Assembly: GCF_034424215.1 (NCBI RefSeq)
Contig: NZ_CP139960.1
Span: 2,046,001-2,110,000, forward strand
Length of the DNA stretch: 64,000 nucleotides
Direction of reading: 5' to 3'
Source: Niabella yanshanensis
GTDB lineage: Bacteria > Bacteroidota > Bacteroidia > Chitinophagales > Chitinophagaceae
The notes beneath the pieces were generated by a model. It saw only the letters and a list, made by a program, of their open reading frames with translations, had not been told where the DNA came from and did not search any database. The position numbers and the translations under genes are program-made. The number at the start of each line of letters is the position of its first letter. The stretch's first letter is position 1. Shown piece by piece: positions 18,284 through 27,607 of the stretch.

Positions 18284-18727
18284 CGCAAAGCCGCAAAGCA
18301 AATAAAACGCAAAGATTATGACAGAAATGATCTTTCTAAGTTGATTGTAGATTTGTGTTTTAAAGTTCATAAACAGTACGGACCGGGACTTTTTGAAAGT
18401 GTGTATGAAGAGATTTTCTGCTACGAGTGGGCAAAAAATGGAATTTCTTTTAAAAGACAGCATGGAGTTCCATTAGTGCATGAAACGATAAGGATGGAAG
18501 TGGGGTTCAGGGCAGATGTAATTATAGACGATAAAGTAATTGTAGAATTGAAATCAGTTGAAAAACTGTGTGATATTCATTATAAACAAGTACTGACATA
18601 TCTTAAGTTGACCCATATTAAATTGGGATTGTTAGTCAATTTTAATGAGTCACTTATAAAAAATGGTATTCATAGGATAGTTAATAACTTATAAACTTAG
18701 CGACTTGATTTCTTATGTTGCTTTGCG
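18284..18727 (+). mobile_element. GxxExxY cassette inserted between nuoF and nuoG
   Basis: The inserted block is bounded by CGCAAAG words: three direct copies on the left (18284-18290, 18292-18298, 18308-18314) and an inverted CTTTGCG on the right (18721-18727). It carries one ORF and lies in the only large gap of an otherwise tight operon. GxxExxY genes in Bacteroidota often sit between unrelated genes with such GCAAAG-rich borders, so I read this as a small mobile cassette. No transposase is encoded, so any movement must be in trans. Confidence 0.6.
18341..18694 (+). CDS. GxxExxY protein (PD-(D/E)XK-like family), possibly 5' frameshifted
   Basis: 117 residues from TTG 18341. Family marks are GPGLFESVYEE (the GxxExxY motif) near residue 14-24 and the nuclease-like core FRADVIIDDKVIVELKSVE with D and ExK. 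Function is unknown. Normal members begin with an MTENxLSK-like sequence. Here an ATG at 18318 starts MTE and then runs out of frame, while the expected NDLSK follows in the other frame, so one A seems to be missing near 18325-18328. The protein either starts at TTG without its first helix or the gene is damaged. Confidence 0.8.
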   Translation: MIVDLCFKVHKQYGPGLFESVYEEIFCYEWAKNGISFKRQHGVPLVHETIRMEVGFRADVIIDDKVIVELKSVEKLCDIHYKQVLTYLKLTHIKLGLLVNFNESLIKNGIHRIVNNL

Positions 18728-18739
18728 TGAAATAAAATT

Positions 18740-19891
18740 ATGGCAGAAGAAATAAAAAAGGAAGCACCTCCTAAAATGAAAGTAACAATAGATAATATAT
18801 CTGTTGAGGTGGATCCTGGTACAACCATATTACAGGCGGCACGTTTGATAGGCGGTGATGTAACACCTCCTGCCATGTGCTTTTATACTCCTTTGAAAGG
18901 CAGTGGTGGTAAATGCCGCACCTGCCTGGTAGAAGTAAGCAAAGGCTCTGAAAAAGATCCGCGCCCCATGCCGAAGCTGGTAGCCAGCTGCCGTACCGGT
19001 GTGATGGATGGCATGGAAGTGAAGAGCGTAACCAGCCCGCGTGTACTAGATGCCCGTGCCGGTGTGGTAGAATTTTTATTACTCAACCATCCATTAGATT
19101 GCCCTATTTGCGACCAGGCCGGCGAATGCCATTTGCAGGACCTGAGCTACGAGCATGGTAAGGAAGGCACCCGCTACGAGTTTAAAAGAAGAACTTTTAA
19201 AAAGCACAACCTCGGTCAATACATTCAGTTACACATGACGCGTTGCATTTTGTGCTACCGTTGTGTATTTACTGCCGACCAGGTAACGAATAAACGTTCC
19301 CATGGTGTTTTAGACCGTGGTGACCATGCAGAGATCGCTACTTATATTGAAAAGTCGCTGGACAATGATTTTATTGGTAACGTAATTGATGTTTGTCCGG
19401 TAGGTGCATTAACAGATAAAACCTTCCGCTTTAAAAATCGTGTTTGGTTCACCAAGCCGGAAGATGCACACCGCGACTGTGACAAATGTTGTGGCAAAGT
19501 AACCTTATGGAAACGAGGAGATGAAGTATTACGCGTAACGGCCCGCAAAGATCAATGGGGTGAAATCATGAATACGGAGGAAGGCAAAACCGGCTGGATC
19601 TGTAACGAGTGCCGTTTTGAAAAGAAAGACGTGAAAGATTGGGTAATTGAAGGTCCTACTAAAGTGGCTCGTCATTCCGTTATCGGCGCCAATCACTATG
19701 AAGTGCTGGATAAACCGGAAGAAACGGTTGCCAAAGTGATGGGAGGCCGGCAGCCTAAGCTGTTACTGGATATTCACAATATCAGTGATGTAAATGATCC
19801 GTCGGTAGACCTGAGCAAAATAAAAGGACCCGCTACCGGCGCGGTTTTCAATAAAACGAAATTAATACAGGAAAAAGAGAACAATAATTAA
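18740..19891 (+). CDS. nuoG: NADH-quinone oxidoreductase subunit G (short form)
   Basis: 383 residues carrying the [2Fe-2S] domain (MCFYTPLKGSGGKCRTCLVEV), the His/Cys-ligated [4Fe-4S] site (HPLDCPICDQAGEC), a further site (RCILCYRCVF ... VCPVGAL), and the N-terminal piece of the molybdopterin domain with CDKCCGKV and CNECR. It stops there, without the long catalytic-like domain of E. coli NuoG (about 900 residues). Short NuoG is usual in Bacteroidota, so this is probably not a truncation. The 'ATG GCA GAA' start lies 13 bp past the cassette border. Confidence 0.93.
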   Translation: MAEEIKKEAPPKMKVTIDNISVEVDPGTTILQAARLIGGDVTPPAMCFYTPLKGSGGKCRTCLVEVSKGSEKDPRPMPKLVASCRTGVMDGMEVKSVTSPRVLDARAGVVEFLLLNHPLDCPICDQAGECHLQDLSYEHGKEGTRYEFKRRTFKKHNLGQYIQLHMTRCILCYRCVFTADQVTNKRSHGVLDRGDHAEIATYIEKSLDNDFIGNVIDVCPVGALTDKTFRFKNRVWFTKPEDAHRDCDKCCGKVTLWKRGDEVLRVTARKDQWGEIMNTEEGKTGWICNECRFEKKDVKDWVIEGPTKVARHSVIGANHYEVLDKPEETVAKVMGGRQPKLLLDIHNISDVNDPSVDLSKIKGPATGAVFNKTKLIQEKENNN

Positions 19892-19895
19892 TACC

Positions 19896-20945
19896 ATGCA
19901 CTTACTTGCGATAGACTGGTTTTTTATTTTAGAAAAATTGATTCTGATAGCCCTCGTGGTTACCCTATCAATGATCGTTGCCATGTATGCTACATATGGT
20001 GAGCGGAAGGTAGCGGCATTTATGCAGGACAGGATTGGCCCCAACAGGGCGGGTCCTTTTGGTCTGTTGCAACCTCTGGCTGATGGTGGTAAACTTTTCT
20101 TTAAAGAAGAGATCATCCCTCTCGCCTCTTCTAAATTCCTGTTTGTATTAGGTCCGGTACTGGCTATGGTAACCGCCCTGCTTACCAGCGCTGTTATCCC
20201 CTGGGGTTCTCCGGCTTTGATAGCAGGCAGAACCGTTCCGTTACAAATTGCAGATATTAACATAGGTATCTTATATGTTTTTGGTGTAGTAAGCTTAGGT
20301 GTATACGGCATCATGATCGGCGGCTGGGCCTCTAACAATAAATTTTCTTTGTTAGCAGGTATTCGCGGGGCTTCTCAAATGATCTCCTACGAATTAGCCA
20401 TGGGGCTGTCTTTGATCGCTGTATTAATGCTTACCGGGTCATTACAGATGAGCACGATTGTACAAAACCAATTGGACAATGGCTGGAACATCATCTATCA
20501 ACCGCTCGGATTCATAATATTTTTCATCTGCGCACTGGCCGAGTGTAATCGTACACCGTTCGACCTACCTGAAGCAGAAAACGAGCTCAACTTCGGTTAT
20601 CACCAGGAGTATTCCAGTATGAAACTGGGATTTTACCTGTTTGCAGAATACATTAATATGTTTATAAGCGGCGTTATCATGTCCACCCTTTATTTTGGCG
20701 GCTATGATATCCCGTTTGTTAATGAAGCATCGTGGGGCATTTCACAAAATTTCCTGGCCTTTATCAGCTTTGCGGTATTAATGGTGAAAGCGTGCTTCTT
20801 TGTATTTGTATTTATGTGGATCCGCTGGACCATCCCACGTTTCCGCTTTGACCAGTTGATGCATTTGGGATGGAAACGACTAGTACCCCTGGCTTTAGTG
20901 AATATGATCATTACAGCATTGGTGGTATTGTGGCTACAAAAATAG
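19896..20945 (+). CDS. nuoH: NADH-quinone oxidoreductase subunit H
   Basis: 349 residues with about eight membrane spans. Characteristic stretches are YGERKVAAFMQDRIGPNRAG at about 29-48 and the cytoplasmic loop AECNRTPFDLPEAENEL near 210-226. It forms the quinone chamber at the membrane arm. It starts four bases after nuoG. Confidence 0.96.
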   Translation: MHLLAIDWFFILEKLILIALVVTLSMIVAMYATYGERKVAAFMQDRIGPNRAGPFGLLQPLADGGKLFFKEEIIPLASSKFLFVLGPVLAMVTALLTSAVIPWGSPALIAGRTVPLQIADINIGILYVFGVVSLGVYGIMIGGWASNNKFSLLAGIRGASQMISYELAMGLSLIAVLMLTGSLQMSTIVQNQLDNGWNIIYQPLGFIIFFICALAECNRTPFDLPEAENELNFGYHQEYSSMKLGFYLFAEYINMFISGVIMSTLYFGGYDIPFVNEASWGISQNFLAFISFAVLMVKACFFVFVFMWIRWTIPRFRFDQLMHLGWKRLVPLALVNMIITALVVLWLQK

Positions 20946-21114
20946 GTTGACAGAGGGCAGGGATTAGCTGGCAGCAAGCCAACAAGGGAAAGCAAGGTAC
21001 TGTCTTGTAGCAAAATCTGGCTGCAGACCAGGATGATTGAAAGTTAGTATAGACAACATAATAAATATTAGATGATTAGTCTGTCAACTGTCATCTAAAT
21101 ACTGACAACTGAAT

Positions 21115-21122
21115 TATATTTG
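21115..21122 (+). promoter_or_regulatory. Internal promoter candidate upstream of nuoI
   Basis: TATATTTG matches TAnnTTTG exactly, 29 bases before the nuoI ATG, in the longest nuo spacer (206 bp) apart from the cassette. No good -33 element is visible. It could give extra nuoI-N transcription. Confidence 0.4.
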
Positions 21123-21151
21123 CGAAAATTTAAAATACTTCTCGAAAACTA

Positions 21152-21718
21152 ATGGGTATTCAATATACAAATAGAGCCAAACCGGTAGACCGCAGCCCCA
21201 TGACCTTTGTGGAGCGCTTATACCTTTGGAATATTTTGAAGGGAATGGGTATTACGCTGAAACACTTTTTTTCTAAAAAAGCCACCATCAAATACCCGGA
21301 AGAAACCAGGCCTTTTAGTAAAGTATTTCGTGGCCTGCATATCCTGAACAGGGATGAAGAAGGCCGCGAAAATTGCACTGCCTGCGGACTTTGTGCTGTT
21401 GCCTGCCCTGCTGAAGCTATCACTATGGAAGCTGCAGAAAGACAGGAGGGTGAAGAGCACCTGTACCGCGAAGAGAAGTATGCTGCGAAATATGAGATCA
21501 ATATGCTGCGTTGCATTTTTTGCGGCTATTGCGAAGAAGCTTGTCCTAAAGATGCCATTTATCTTTCTCAAACTTTCACCCCATCGAATTACGACCGCAA
21601 AGGTTTTATTTATAAAAAAGACGACCTTTTAATTCCGAACCCTGTAACAGAGCCAGAGGCTTACCAAAAGGCATTAGGAACTATTAATAAGGAAAATAAA
21701 AAAGCGGAAGCTATTTAA
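21152..21718 (+). CDS. nuoI: NADH-quinone oxidoreductase subunit I
   Basis: 188 residues with two ferredoxin-type [4Fe-4S] sites: Cys75, 78, 81 and 85 (NCTACGLCAVACP) and Cys121, 124, 127 and 131 (CIFCGYCEEACP). It carries clusters N6a and N6b on the route to NuoB. The C-terminal tail is charged. Confidence 0.96.
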   Translation: MGIQYTNRAKPVDRSPMTFVERLYLWNILKGMGITLKHFFSKKATIKYPEETRPFSKVFRGLHILNRDEEGRENCTACGLCAVACPAEAITMEAAERQEGEEHLYREEKYAAKYEINMLRCIFCGYCEEACPKDAIYLSQTFTPSNYDRKGFIYKKDDLLIPNPVTEPEAYQKALGTINKENKKAEAI

Positions 21719-21722
21719 GGGC

Positions 21723-22223
21723 ATGAGCATTACACAAATATTATTCTGGATTCTTACAGTGGCGGCTTTGTTTAGCGCCATCATGGTAGTAAGCAGCAAG
21801 AACCCTGTGCACAGTGTACTGTGGCTGGTAGCAACATTCTTTGCCATATCGGGGCACTATATCTTACTGAATGCTCAGTTCCTGGCTGTTGTTAATATTA
21901 TTGTTTATGCGGGCGCCATCATGGTTTTATTCCTTTTTGTGATCATGTTGATGAACCTGAATAAAAGCGCAGAGCCCATTAAAAACCGCTGGCTGCAGAT
22001 CATTGGGATCGTATCTGGAGGTTGTTTGTTGCTGGTGCTGGTAGCTGCCTTGAGGAATACCGAAGTAGCAAAAAATATTGCCGAAGTGAATACCGGAGAT
22101 GCGGGCCTTATTAAAACCCTGGGTAAAGAATTGTTTACCACTTTTGTGGTGCCATTTGAAATCAGCAGCATCCTGTTTCTGAGTGCAATGGTAGGCGCCG
22201 TAGTTATTGGTAAAAAAGATTAA
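21723..22223 (+). CDS. nuoJ: NADH-quinone oxidoreductase subunit J
   Basis: 166 residues with five predicted membrane spans. VNIIVYAGAIMVLFLFVIML near residues 57-76 is the diagnostic pi-bulge helix of NuoJ. It starts four bases after nuoI. Confidence 0.95.
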   Translation: MSITQILFWILTVAALFSAIMVVSSKNPVHSVLWLVATFFAISGHYILLNAQFLAVVNIIVYAGAIMVLFLFVIMLMNLNKSAEPIKNRWLQIIGIVSGGCLLLVLVAALRNTEVAKNIAEVNTGDAGLIKTLGKELFTTFVVPFEISSILFLSAMVGAVVIGKKD

Positions 22224-22261
22224 AATCGTACATCGTAAAATTATACATCGTACATTAAGTT

Positions 22262-22588
22262 ATGCCTATTAATTATTATATCGTATTGGCTTTAGCATTA
22301 TTCAGCATTGGAATAGTAGGGGTACTTACACGCCGCAATGCAATAATAGTGTTTATGTGCATAGAGCTGATGCTCAACTCTGTCAACCTGTTACTCGTAG
22401 CATTTTCCAAAATGCAACCGGCCAAGGAAGCCGCAATGACAGTGGCAGGAACAGACGGGCAATTATTTGTATTCTTTATAATGGTGGTAGCAGCAGCAGA
22501 GGTAAGTGTGGGACTGGCTATCATTGTAATGATGTATCGTAATATTCACTCGGTGGATATTAATTTTTTAAACAGACTAAAACATTAA
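22262..22588 (+). CDS. nuoK: NADH-quinone oxidoreductase subunit K
   Basis: 108 residues and three spans. [20 protein letters not shown] carries the conserved membrane Glu (about residue 36) of the proton path, and a second membrane Glu lies in [11 protein letters not shown]. The preceding 38-bp spacer holds repeats of TACATCGTA. Confidence 0.95.
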   Translation: MPINYYIVLALALFSIGIVGVLTRRNAIIVFMCIELMLNSVNLLLVAFSKMQPAKEAAMTVAGTDGQLFVFFIMVVAAAEVSVGLAIIVMMYRNIHSVDINFLNRLKH

Positions 22589-22646
22589 GACGGCTCCATC
22601 TGATTTTTCGTTGAGAAATGCTGGAGGTTAGGCTAAATACTACCAA

Positions 22647-24545
22647 ATGAACATGCAACTACTCTTAATACCATTATTGCCTTTGATTGGATTTTTATTG
22701 AATGGCTTATTAAGAAACTATTTGTCGAAAGGAGTGATCGGGCTAATTGGTAGCGGTTCCATTTTAGGATCGTTTATTTTGAGCATCCTTGCTTTTATGC
22801 AGGTTCGTTCGGGCACTATCGTTACTGCTGAATATTTTGAGTTTATTAAGATTGCAGGCTTACGTATTCCTTTTGCGTTCCAGGTAGATCAGTTAAGTTC
22901 TATTTTTCTCCTGGTGATCACAGGTGTAGGCTTTTTGATCCATGTGTACTCTACCTCCTACATGCATGAAGAGAAGTCGCATCATTTCGCCCGTTATTTT
23001 GCCTATCTCAACCTGTTCGTTTTCTCCATGCTTCTATTGGTAATGGGTTCGAACTTTGTGATTATGTTTATTGGCTGGGAAGGTGTTGGTTTATGCTCTT
23101 ATTTATTGATAGGCTTCTGGTTTAAAAAAGAAGATTATACCAAAGCTGCTTCCAAGGCCTTTATCATGAACCGTATAGGGGATCTGGCATTCCTGATCGC
23201 TTTATTCATCCTGATTAATAAGCTGGGGACCGTAACTTTTAGTGAAATTTTTACCACCGAAGCTTTGGCTAAACTATCTGCATTTGATATTACGATCATC
23301 ACAACTTTACTATTTGTAGGGGCCACCGGTAAAAGCGCACAAATACCTTTGTATACCTGGTTACCCGATGCGATGGCGGGTCCCACCCCGGTTTCAGCGT
23401 TAATACACGCCGCAACGATGGTAACGGCAGGTATTTATATGATCGCCCGTAGTAACTTAATGTACTCTATGGCCCCGGGTACTTTAAACTGCATTGCCAT
23501 TATTGGTATTGCAACTGCCCTGCTAGCAGCAAGTATTGCGCTCAAACAAAACGATATCAAAAAAGTACTGGCCTACTCAACGGTAAGCCAGTTAGGATAT
23601 ATGTTCCTGGCGTTGGGTACGGGTTCTTATGTAGCAGCCGTTTTCCACGTAATGACACATGCTTTCTTTAAGGCGCTTTTGTTCCTGGGCTCTGGTTCCG
23701 TAATACATGCCATGGGTGGAGAACAGGATATGCGTAAAATGGGCGGTTTAGATAAGTACATGAAAATCACTAATATTACCTTCTTGTTGGGTTGTTTGGC
23801 TATTGCAGGTATCCCTGGCTTCTCCGGCTTTTTCTCAAAAGATGAAATTCTGGCTGGCGCATTTGCCACCTCCCCTATCTTATATGCATTGGGACTTTTT
23901 GGTGCTTTACTCACTGCTTTTTATATGTTCCGTCTATACGCAACCACCTTTAAAGGTAGCTTCCGTGGTACACATGAGCAGGAACATCATTTACACGAAA
24001 GCCCGGCTGCGATCACTATTCCGTTGATCATATTGGCCATCCTTTCGGTTGTGGGTGGCTTTATTGGCATACCTGAGTTTTTGATGCACGGTGCGCACAG
24101 CTTAAAAGATTATCTGCACCCCATATTCGAAAAATCTTATGCGATCCTGCCAGCACATCATGTATCTCATAGCACAGAGTGGACGTTGACTGGTGTATCT
24201 TCTTTACTGATCATCATAATGGTAGTACTGGCATGGACCCGGTACAGTAAAAAGCCTGATATCGAAGAGGCGAAAGGTTTTGGTAAGTTATTACAGGAGA
24301 AATGGTATGTGGATGAGATTTACCAATCGGTTATCGTTAAACCACTAAATGCGTTGGGCGCATTTTTCAATAATATTTTTGAGAAGAACATTGTAGACGG
24401 CATTGTAAACGGCGTGGGCAGGCTGGTGAACTATGGCGGCAGACAATTGCGCTGGCTACAAAGCGGGCAGACGGGAGCTTACATACTGATGATGGTAATT
24501 GGAGTGCTGATTGTTTTTGCCCTGCAATTCTTTTTAAGAAAATAA
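22647..24545 (+). CDS. nuoL: NADH-quinone oxidoreductase subunit L
   Basis: 632 residues, antiporter-like subunit of the membrane arm. GWEGVGLCSYLLIGFW holds the conserved proton-channel Glu, LPDAMAGPTPVSALIHAATM the conserved Pro/His helix, and the C-terminal lateral helix region runs to residue 632. Length is normal for NuoL (about 610-650). Confidence 0.96.
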   Translation: MNMQLLLIPLLPLIGFLLNGLLRNYLSKGVIGLIGSGSILGSFILSILAFMQVRSGTIVTAEYFEFIKIAGLRIPFAFQVDQLSSIFLLVITGVGFLIHVYSTSYMHEEKSHHFARYFAYLNLFVFSMLLLVMGSNFVIMFIGWEGVGLCSYLLIGFWFKKEDYTKAASKAFIMNRIGDLAFLIALFILINKLGTVTFSEIFTTEALAKLSAFDITIITTLLFVGATGKSAQIPLYTWLPDAMAGPTPVSALIHAATMVTAGIYMIARSNLMYSMAPGTLNCIAIIGIATALLAASIALKQNDIKKVLAYSTVSQLGYMFLALGTGSYVAAVFHVMTHAFFKALLFLGSGSVIHAMGGEQDMRKMGGLDKYMKITNITFLLGCLAIAGIPGFSGFFSKDEILAGAFATSPILYALGLFGALLTAFYMFRLYATTFKGSFRGTHEQEHHLHESPAAITIPLIILAILSVVGGFIGIPEFLMHGAHSLKDYLHPIFEKSYAILPAHHVSHSTEWTLTGVSSLLIIIMVVLAWTRYSKKPDIEEAKGFGKLLQEKWYVDEIYQSVIVKPLNALGAFFNNIFEKNIVDGIVNGVGRLVNYGGRQLRWLQSGQTGAYILMMVIGVLIVFALQFFLRK

Positions 24546-24616
24546 AGCTTTTCTCTTTCCATTAAAGGAAAGGGACCAGGATATTTGAATTTATATTTAG
24601 AAATTATCATTTTAGC

Positions 24617-26101
24617 ATGATCGCACTGTTGTTGATATTAGTCCCATTGCTTAGCGGCATTATCACTTTTTTTATTAAGAAAGAAGAAGGCGCCAGAACC
24701 TGGTCCTTGCTGTCGGCTATTGCAACTTTTATTATTGCCATAATAGGATTTACCTGCTATAGCAATACGGCTGCATTAAGCTTTAAAGCACACTGGATGG
24801 GCATTTTAAACAGTAGCTTTTCGCTCAGCGCCGATGGAATGGGCGCTATGCTATGCATGCTTACCGGCATTTCTTTTCCGCTGATCTTTGTTTCTACCTG
24901 GAATACCGTTTATAAAAAAGCTCACAATTTTCTAGGACTGATGTTGTTGGCACAAGCTGGTTTGATGGGCGTGTTCCTGGCCATGGACGCATTATTGTTC
25001 TACTTCTTTTGGGAGTTGGCACTTATTCCCGTTTACTTTATCTGTTCGCAATGGGGTGGTGAAAAGCGTATTAAGATCACTTTCAAATTTTTCATTTACA
25101 CTTTTATTGGTTCGCTTTTGATGCTGGTAGGTATACTGTACATCTATTCGAAAACTAATTCTTTCGATATTACCGCTTTTTACAACTCCAATCTTCCGCT
25201 TAAAGAGCAGATGTGGGTGTTCTGGCTGTTCTTCCTGGCTTTTGCTATCAAAATGCCCATATTCCCCTTTCATACCTGGCAGCCCGATGCGTACGAGCAA
25301 TCCCCTACTGCCGCTACAATGGTGTTAAGCGGCATCATGGTTAAGATGGGCGTACTAGGCTTACTTCGCTGGTTACTTCCCGTACTGCCCCTGGCATCTT
25401 TCAGCTGGGGCGATACAGTGTCTACCATGGCAGTTATTGGTATTGTATATGCGTCCCTCATTGCATTTCAGCAGGATGATATGAAGAGACTGGTAGCCTA
25501 TTCTTCTATCGCCCACATTGGTTTAATGTGTGTGGCAGTGTTTGCCGAAAACAAAAGCGCTTTACAGGGCACTATGATACAGATGTTTTCCCATGGTATC
25601 AACATCCTGGGTATGTGGATCATTGTGGAGATCATTGAAAGAAAATTCGGAACCCGTAAAATGAGTGAACTTGGGGGTATTGCCAAGACAGCTCCCGTGT
25701 TAACCATCTTCTTCTTTATTATCGCATTTGCCAATATAGCTTTGCCTTTAACTAATGCGTTTATAGGCGAGTTCCTGATGTTTAATGGCATATTAGGGGT
25801 CAACCCGCAGATATCCAAATATGGTATTCCGTTAGCTGTTACAGCTGGTCTGGGTATTATTCTGGGGGCTGTGTACACGTTGAAAATGGCCCGTAAAGTA
25901 TTTTTAGGTGAAACCAATAGCTTAACCGAACAGGGTACAGACATTGTCTTTCATGAAAAAGCTATTTTAGGAATTATTGCAGTAACAATTATTGTTGCCG
26001 GTGTTTATCCGCAACCGCTGTTACACTCTTTTGAAGATATAACAAATTCTATTTTACATAAATCAGACGTGCTTCACCTGTTGAAACCGGCGAAGCATTA
26101 A
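24617..26101 (+). CDS. nuoM: NADH-quinone oxidoreductase subunit M
   Basis: 494 residues, the second antiporter-like subunit. FFWELALIPVYFI contains the conserved Glu, and FPFHTWQPDAYEQSPTAATM and YSSIAHIGLM are family landmarks. A proton channel is expected. It follows nuoL after a 71-bp spacer. Confidence 0.96.
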   Translation: MIALLLILVPLLSGIITFFIKKEEGARTWSLLSAIATFIIAIIGFTCYSNTAALSFKAHWMGILNSSFSLSADGMGAMLCMLTGISFPLIFVSTWNTVYKKAHNFLGLMLLAQAGLMGVFLAMDALLFYFFWELALIPVYFICSQWGGEKRIKITFKFFIYTFIGSLLMLVGILYIYSKTNSFDITAFYNSNLPLKEQMWVFWLFFLAFAIKMPIFPFHTWQPDAYEQSPTAATMVLSGIMVKMGVLGLLRWLLPVLPLASFSWGDTVSTMAVIGIVYASLIAFQQDDMKRLVAYSSIAHIGLMCVAVFAENKSALQGTMIQMFSHGINILGMWIIVEIIERKFGTRKMSELGGIAKTAPVLTIFFFIIAFANIALPLTNAFIGEFLMFNGILGVNPQISKYGIPLAVTAGLGIILGAVYTLKMARKVFLGETNSLTEQGTDIVFHEKAILGIIAVTIIVAGVYPQPLLHSFEDITNSILHKSDVLHLLKPAKH

Positions 26102-26111
26102 GCAATAAAGT

Positions 26112-27485
26112 ATGAACGCATTAGTACTCTCTGCAATTTTGGGCGTTGTTATGATGTTTAGTGGTGTAGTGTTTCAAAAGAACGCGCCCATTAAAACCAC
26201 TGGCATTATAGCCATGATATTGCTCTTTTTAGCAAACTGCATGGAAATGAGGGGCATCCGGTTTTTTAAATTTGATGTCTCCGGTTTTATGGCTTTTGAC
26301 AGTTATGCCTTGTTTTTTAATGGTATTGCTATATTCGCTACGTTGATTTATTTACTGATCACTTCCAGCCAAATGGAAAAAGTAGGTAAGAATTTTGCAG
26401 ATTACCTGGCTTTGATCTTTTTTATCATTGCCGGTATTACAATTACTACCAGCTTTAAATCTTTATTGACCTTATTCCTGGGCATTGAAATTATTTCCAT
26501 TCCTCTTTATATACTAACAGGCGCAGATAAAAAGAACCTGAAAAGTAATGAAGCTGCATTAAAATACTTCCTGATGGGCTCCTTCTCAACTGGTATTATG
26601 CTGATGGGAATTGCACTCATCTACGGCTCCCAGGGTACCTTTACCATTGACAAGATGAACTTTACGGTGGCCGCTAAATCAACCCTGCATATTGCCGGGA
26701 TGTTATTCCTGCTATTTGCCATGAGTTTTAAGGCTTCTGTAGCCCCCTTCCATTTCTGGACTCCTGATGTTTATGACGGAGCCCCAACAGTCTTTACCTC
26801 GTTTATGGCAACCATCGTAAAAGCTGCTGTATTTGTGGGCTTTGTTCGTCTCTTTGGTGGTGCTTTTGGTAAACTAGAAGACACTTGGTCGATTTGGGTG
26901 GCCATCATGATTGCTGCAACTCTATTTGTAGGTAATATTACAGCAGTATTTCAGCAAAGCGTTAAGCGCATGCTCTCCTACTCCAGTATTGCCCAGGCCG
27001 GTTTTCTATTGTTTGGTGTATATGCCATGAACGATGCAGCCCGCGAAGGTTTGTTGATTTATTCTGCAGCTTATTGTTTGGCAACTATTGGCATTTTTGC
27101 AGTATTAAGCAAAATGACTGATTACAGCTTTGAAGGTTTTAACGGATTGGCGAAACATCAGCCGGTATTAGCTTTTACTACTACTATTTGTCTTTTATCG
27201 TTAGCAGGTATCCCTTTAACAGCAGGCTTCCTCGGTAAATTCTACATGTTAAAAGCCGCTATAATGACCGGCCAGCACCTTTGGCTAGTGATTTTTGCAG
27301 TGGTAATGGCTGCCGTAAGCGTTTACTACTATTTCCGGGTTATACAGGCCATGTATTTTAAAGAAGGGCCTGTTCAATCAGTAGCTGCCAGCAGCTTTGA
27401 AAAATACACGCTGATCGCTGTTTGCGTGCTGATTATCCTTCTGGGCATTTTCCCGGGTACTTTCCTGGGCTGGTTATATTTTTAG
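26112..27485 (+). CDS. nuoN: NADH-quinone oxidoreductase subunit N
   Basis: 457 residues, the third antiporter-like subunit. LGIEIISIPLYIL holds the conserved membrane Glu. FHFWTPDVYDGAPTVFTSFM and YSSIAQAGFLL are also present. It is the last nuo gene, 10 bp after nuoM. No clear terminator follows before the PdxH-like gene. Confidence 0.96.
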   Translation: MNALVLSAILGVVMMFSGVVFQKNAPIKTTGIIAMILLFLANCMEMRGIRFFKFDVSGFMAFDSYALFFNGIAIFATLIYLLITSSQMEKVGKNFADYLALIFFIIAGITITTSFKSLLTLFLGIEIISIPLYILTGADKKNLKSNEAALKYFLMGSFSTGIMLMGIALIYGSQGTFTIDKMNFTVAAKSTLHIAGMLFLLFAMSFKASVAPFHFWTPDVYDGAPTVFTSFMATIVKAAVFVGFVRLFGGAFGKLEDTWSIWVAIMIAATLFVGNITAVFQQSVKRMLSYSSIAQAGFLLFGVYAMNDAAREGLLIYSAAYCLATIGIFAVLSKMTDYSFEGFNGLAKHQPVLAFTTTICLLSLAGIPLTAGFLGKFYMLKAAIMTGQHLWLVIFAVVMAAVSVYYYFRVIQAMYFKEGPVQSVAASSFEKYTLIAVCVLIILLGIFPGTFLGWLYF

Positions 27486-27607
27486 TCGGTGTATTGACTT
27501 TTTGTGAGTGAACGGATTAATATAATTTGTAGTTCTTCTGGTTAAGACAAAATGACGTTGTCGCAACTTTTAGACGTAAATGCTTACAAACTGTTCAATT
27601 AAATTCA

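Noticed and set aside
18740-19891. nuoG as a truncated gene because of the adjacent cassette
   Set aside because: The start is intact and the missing part is C-terminal, away from the cassette; short NuoG is normal in Bacteroidota.
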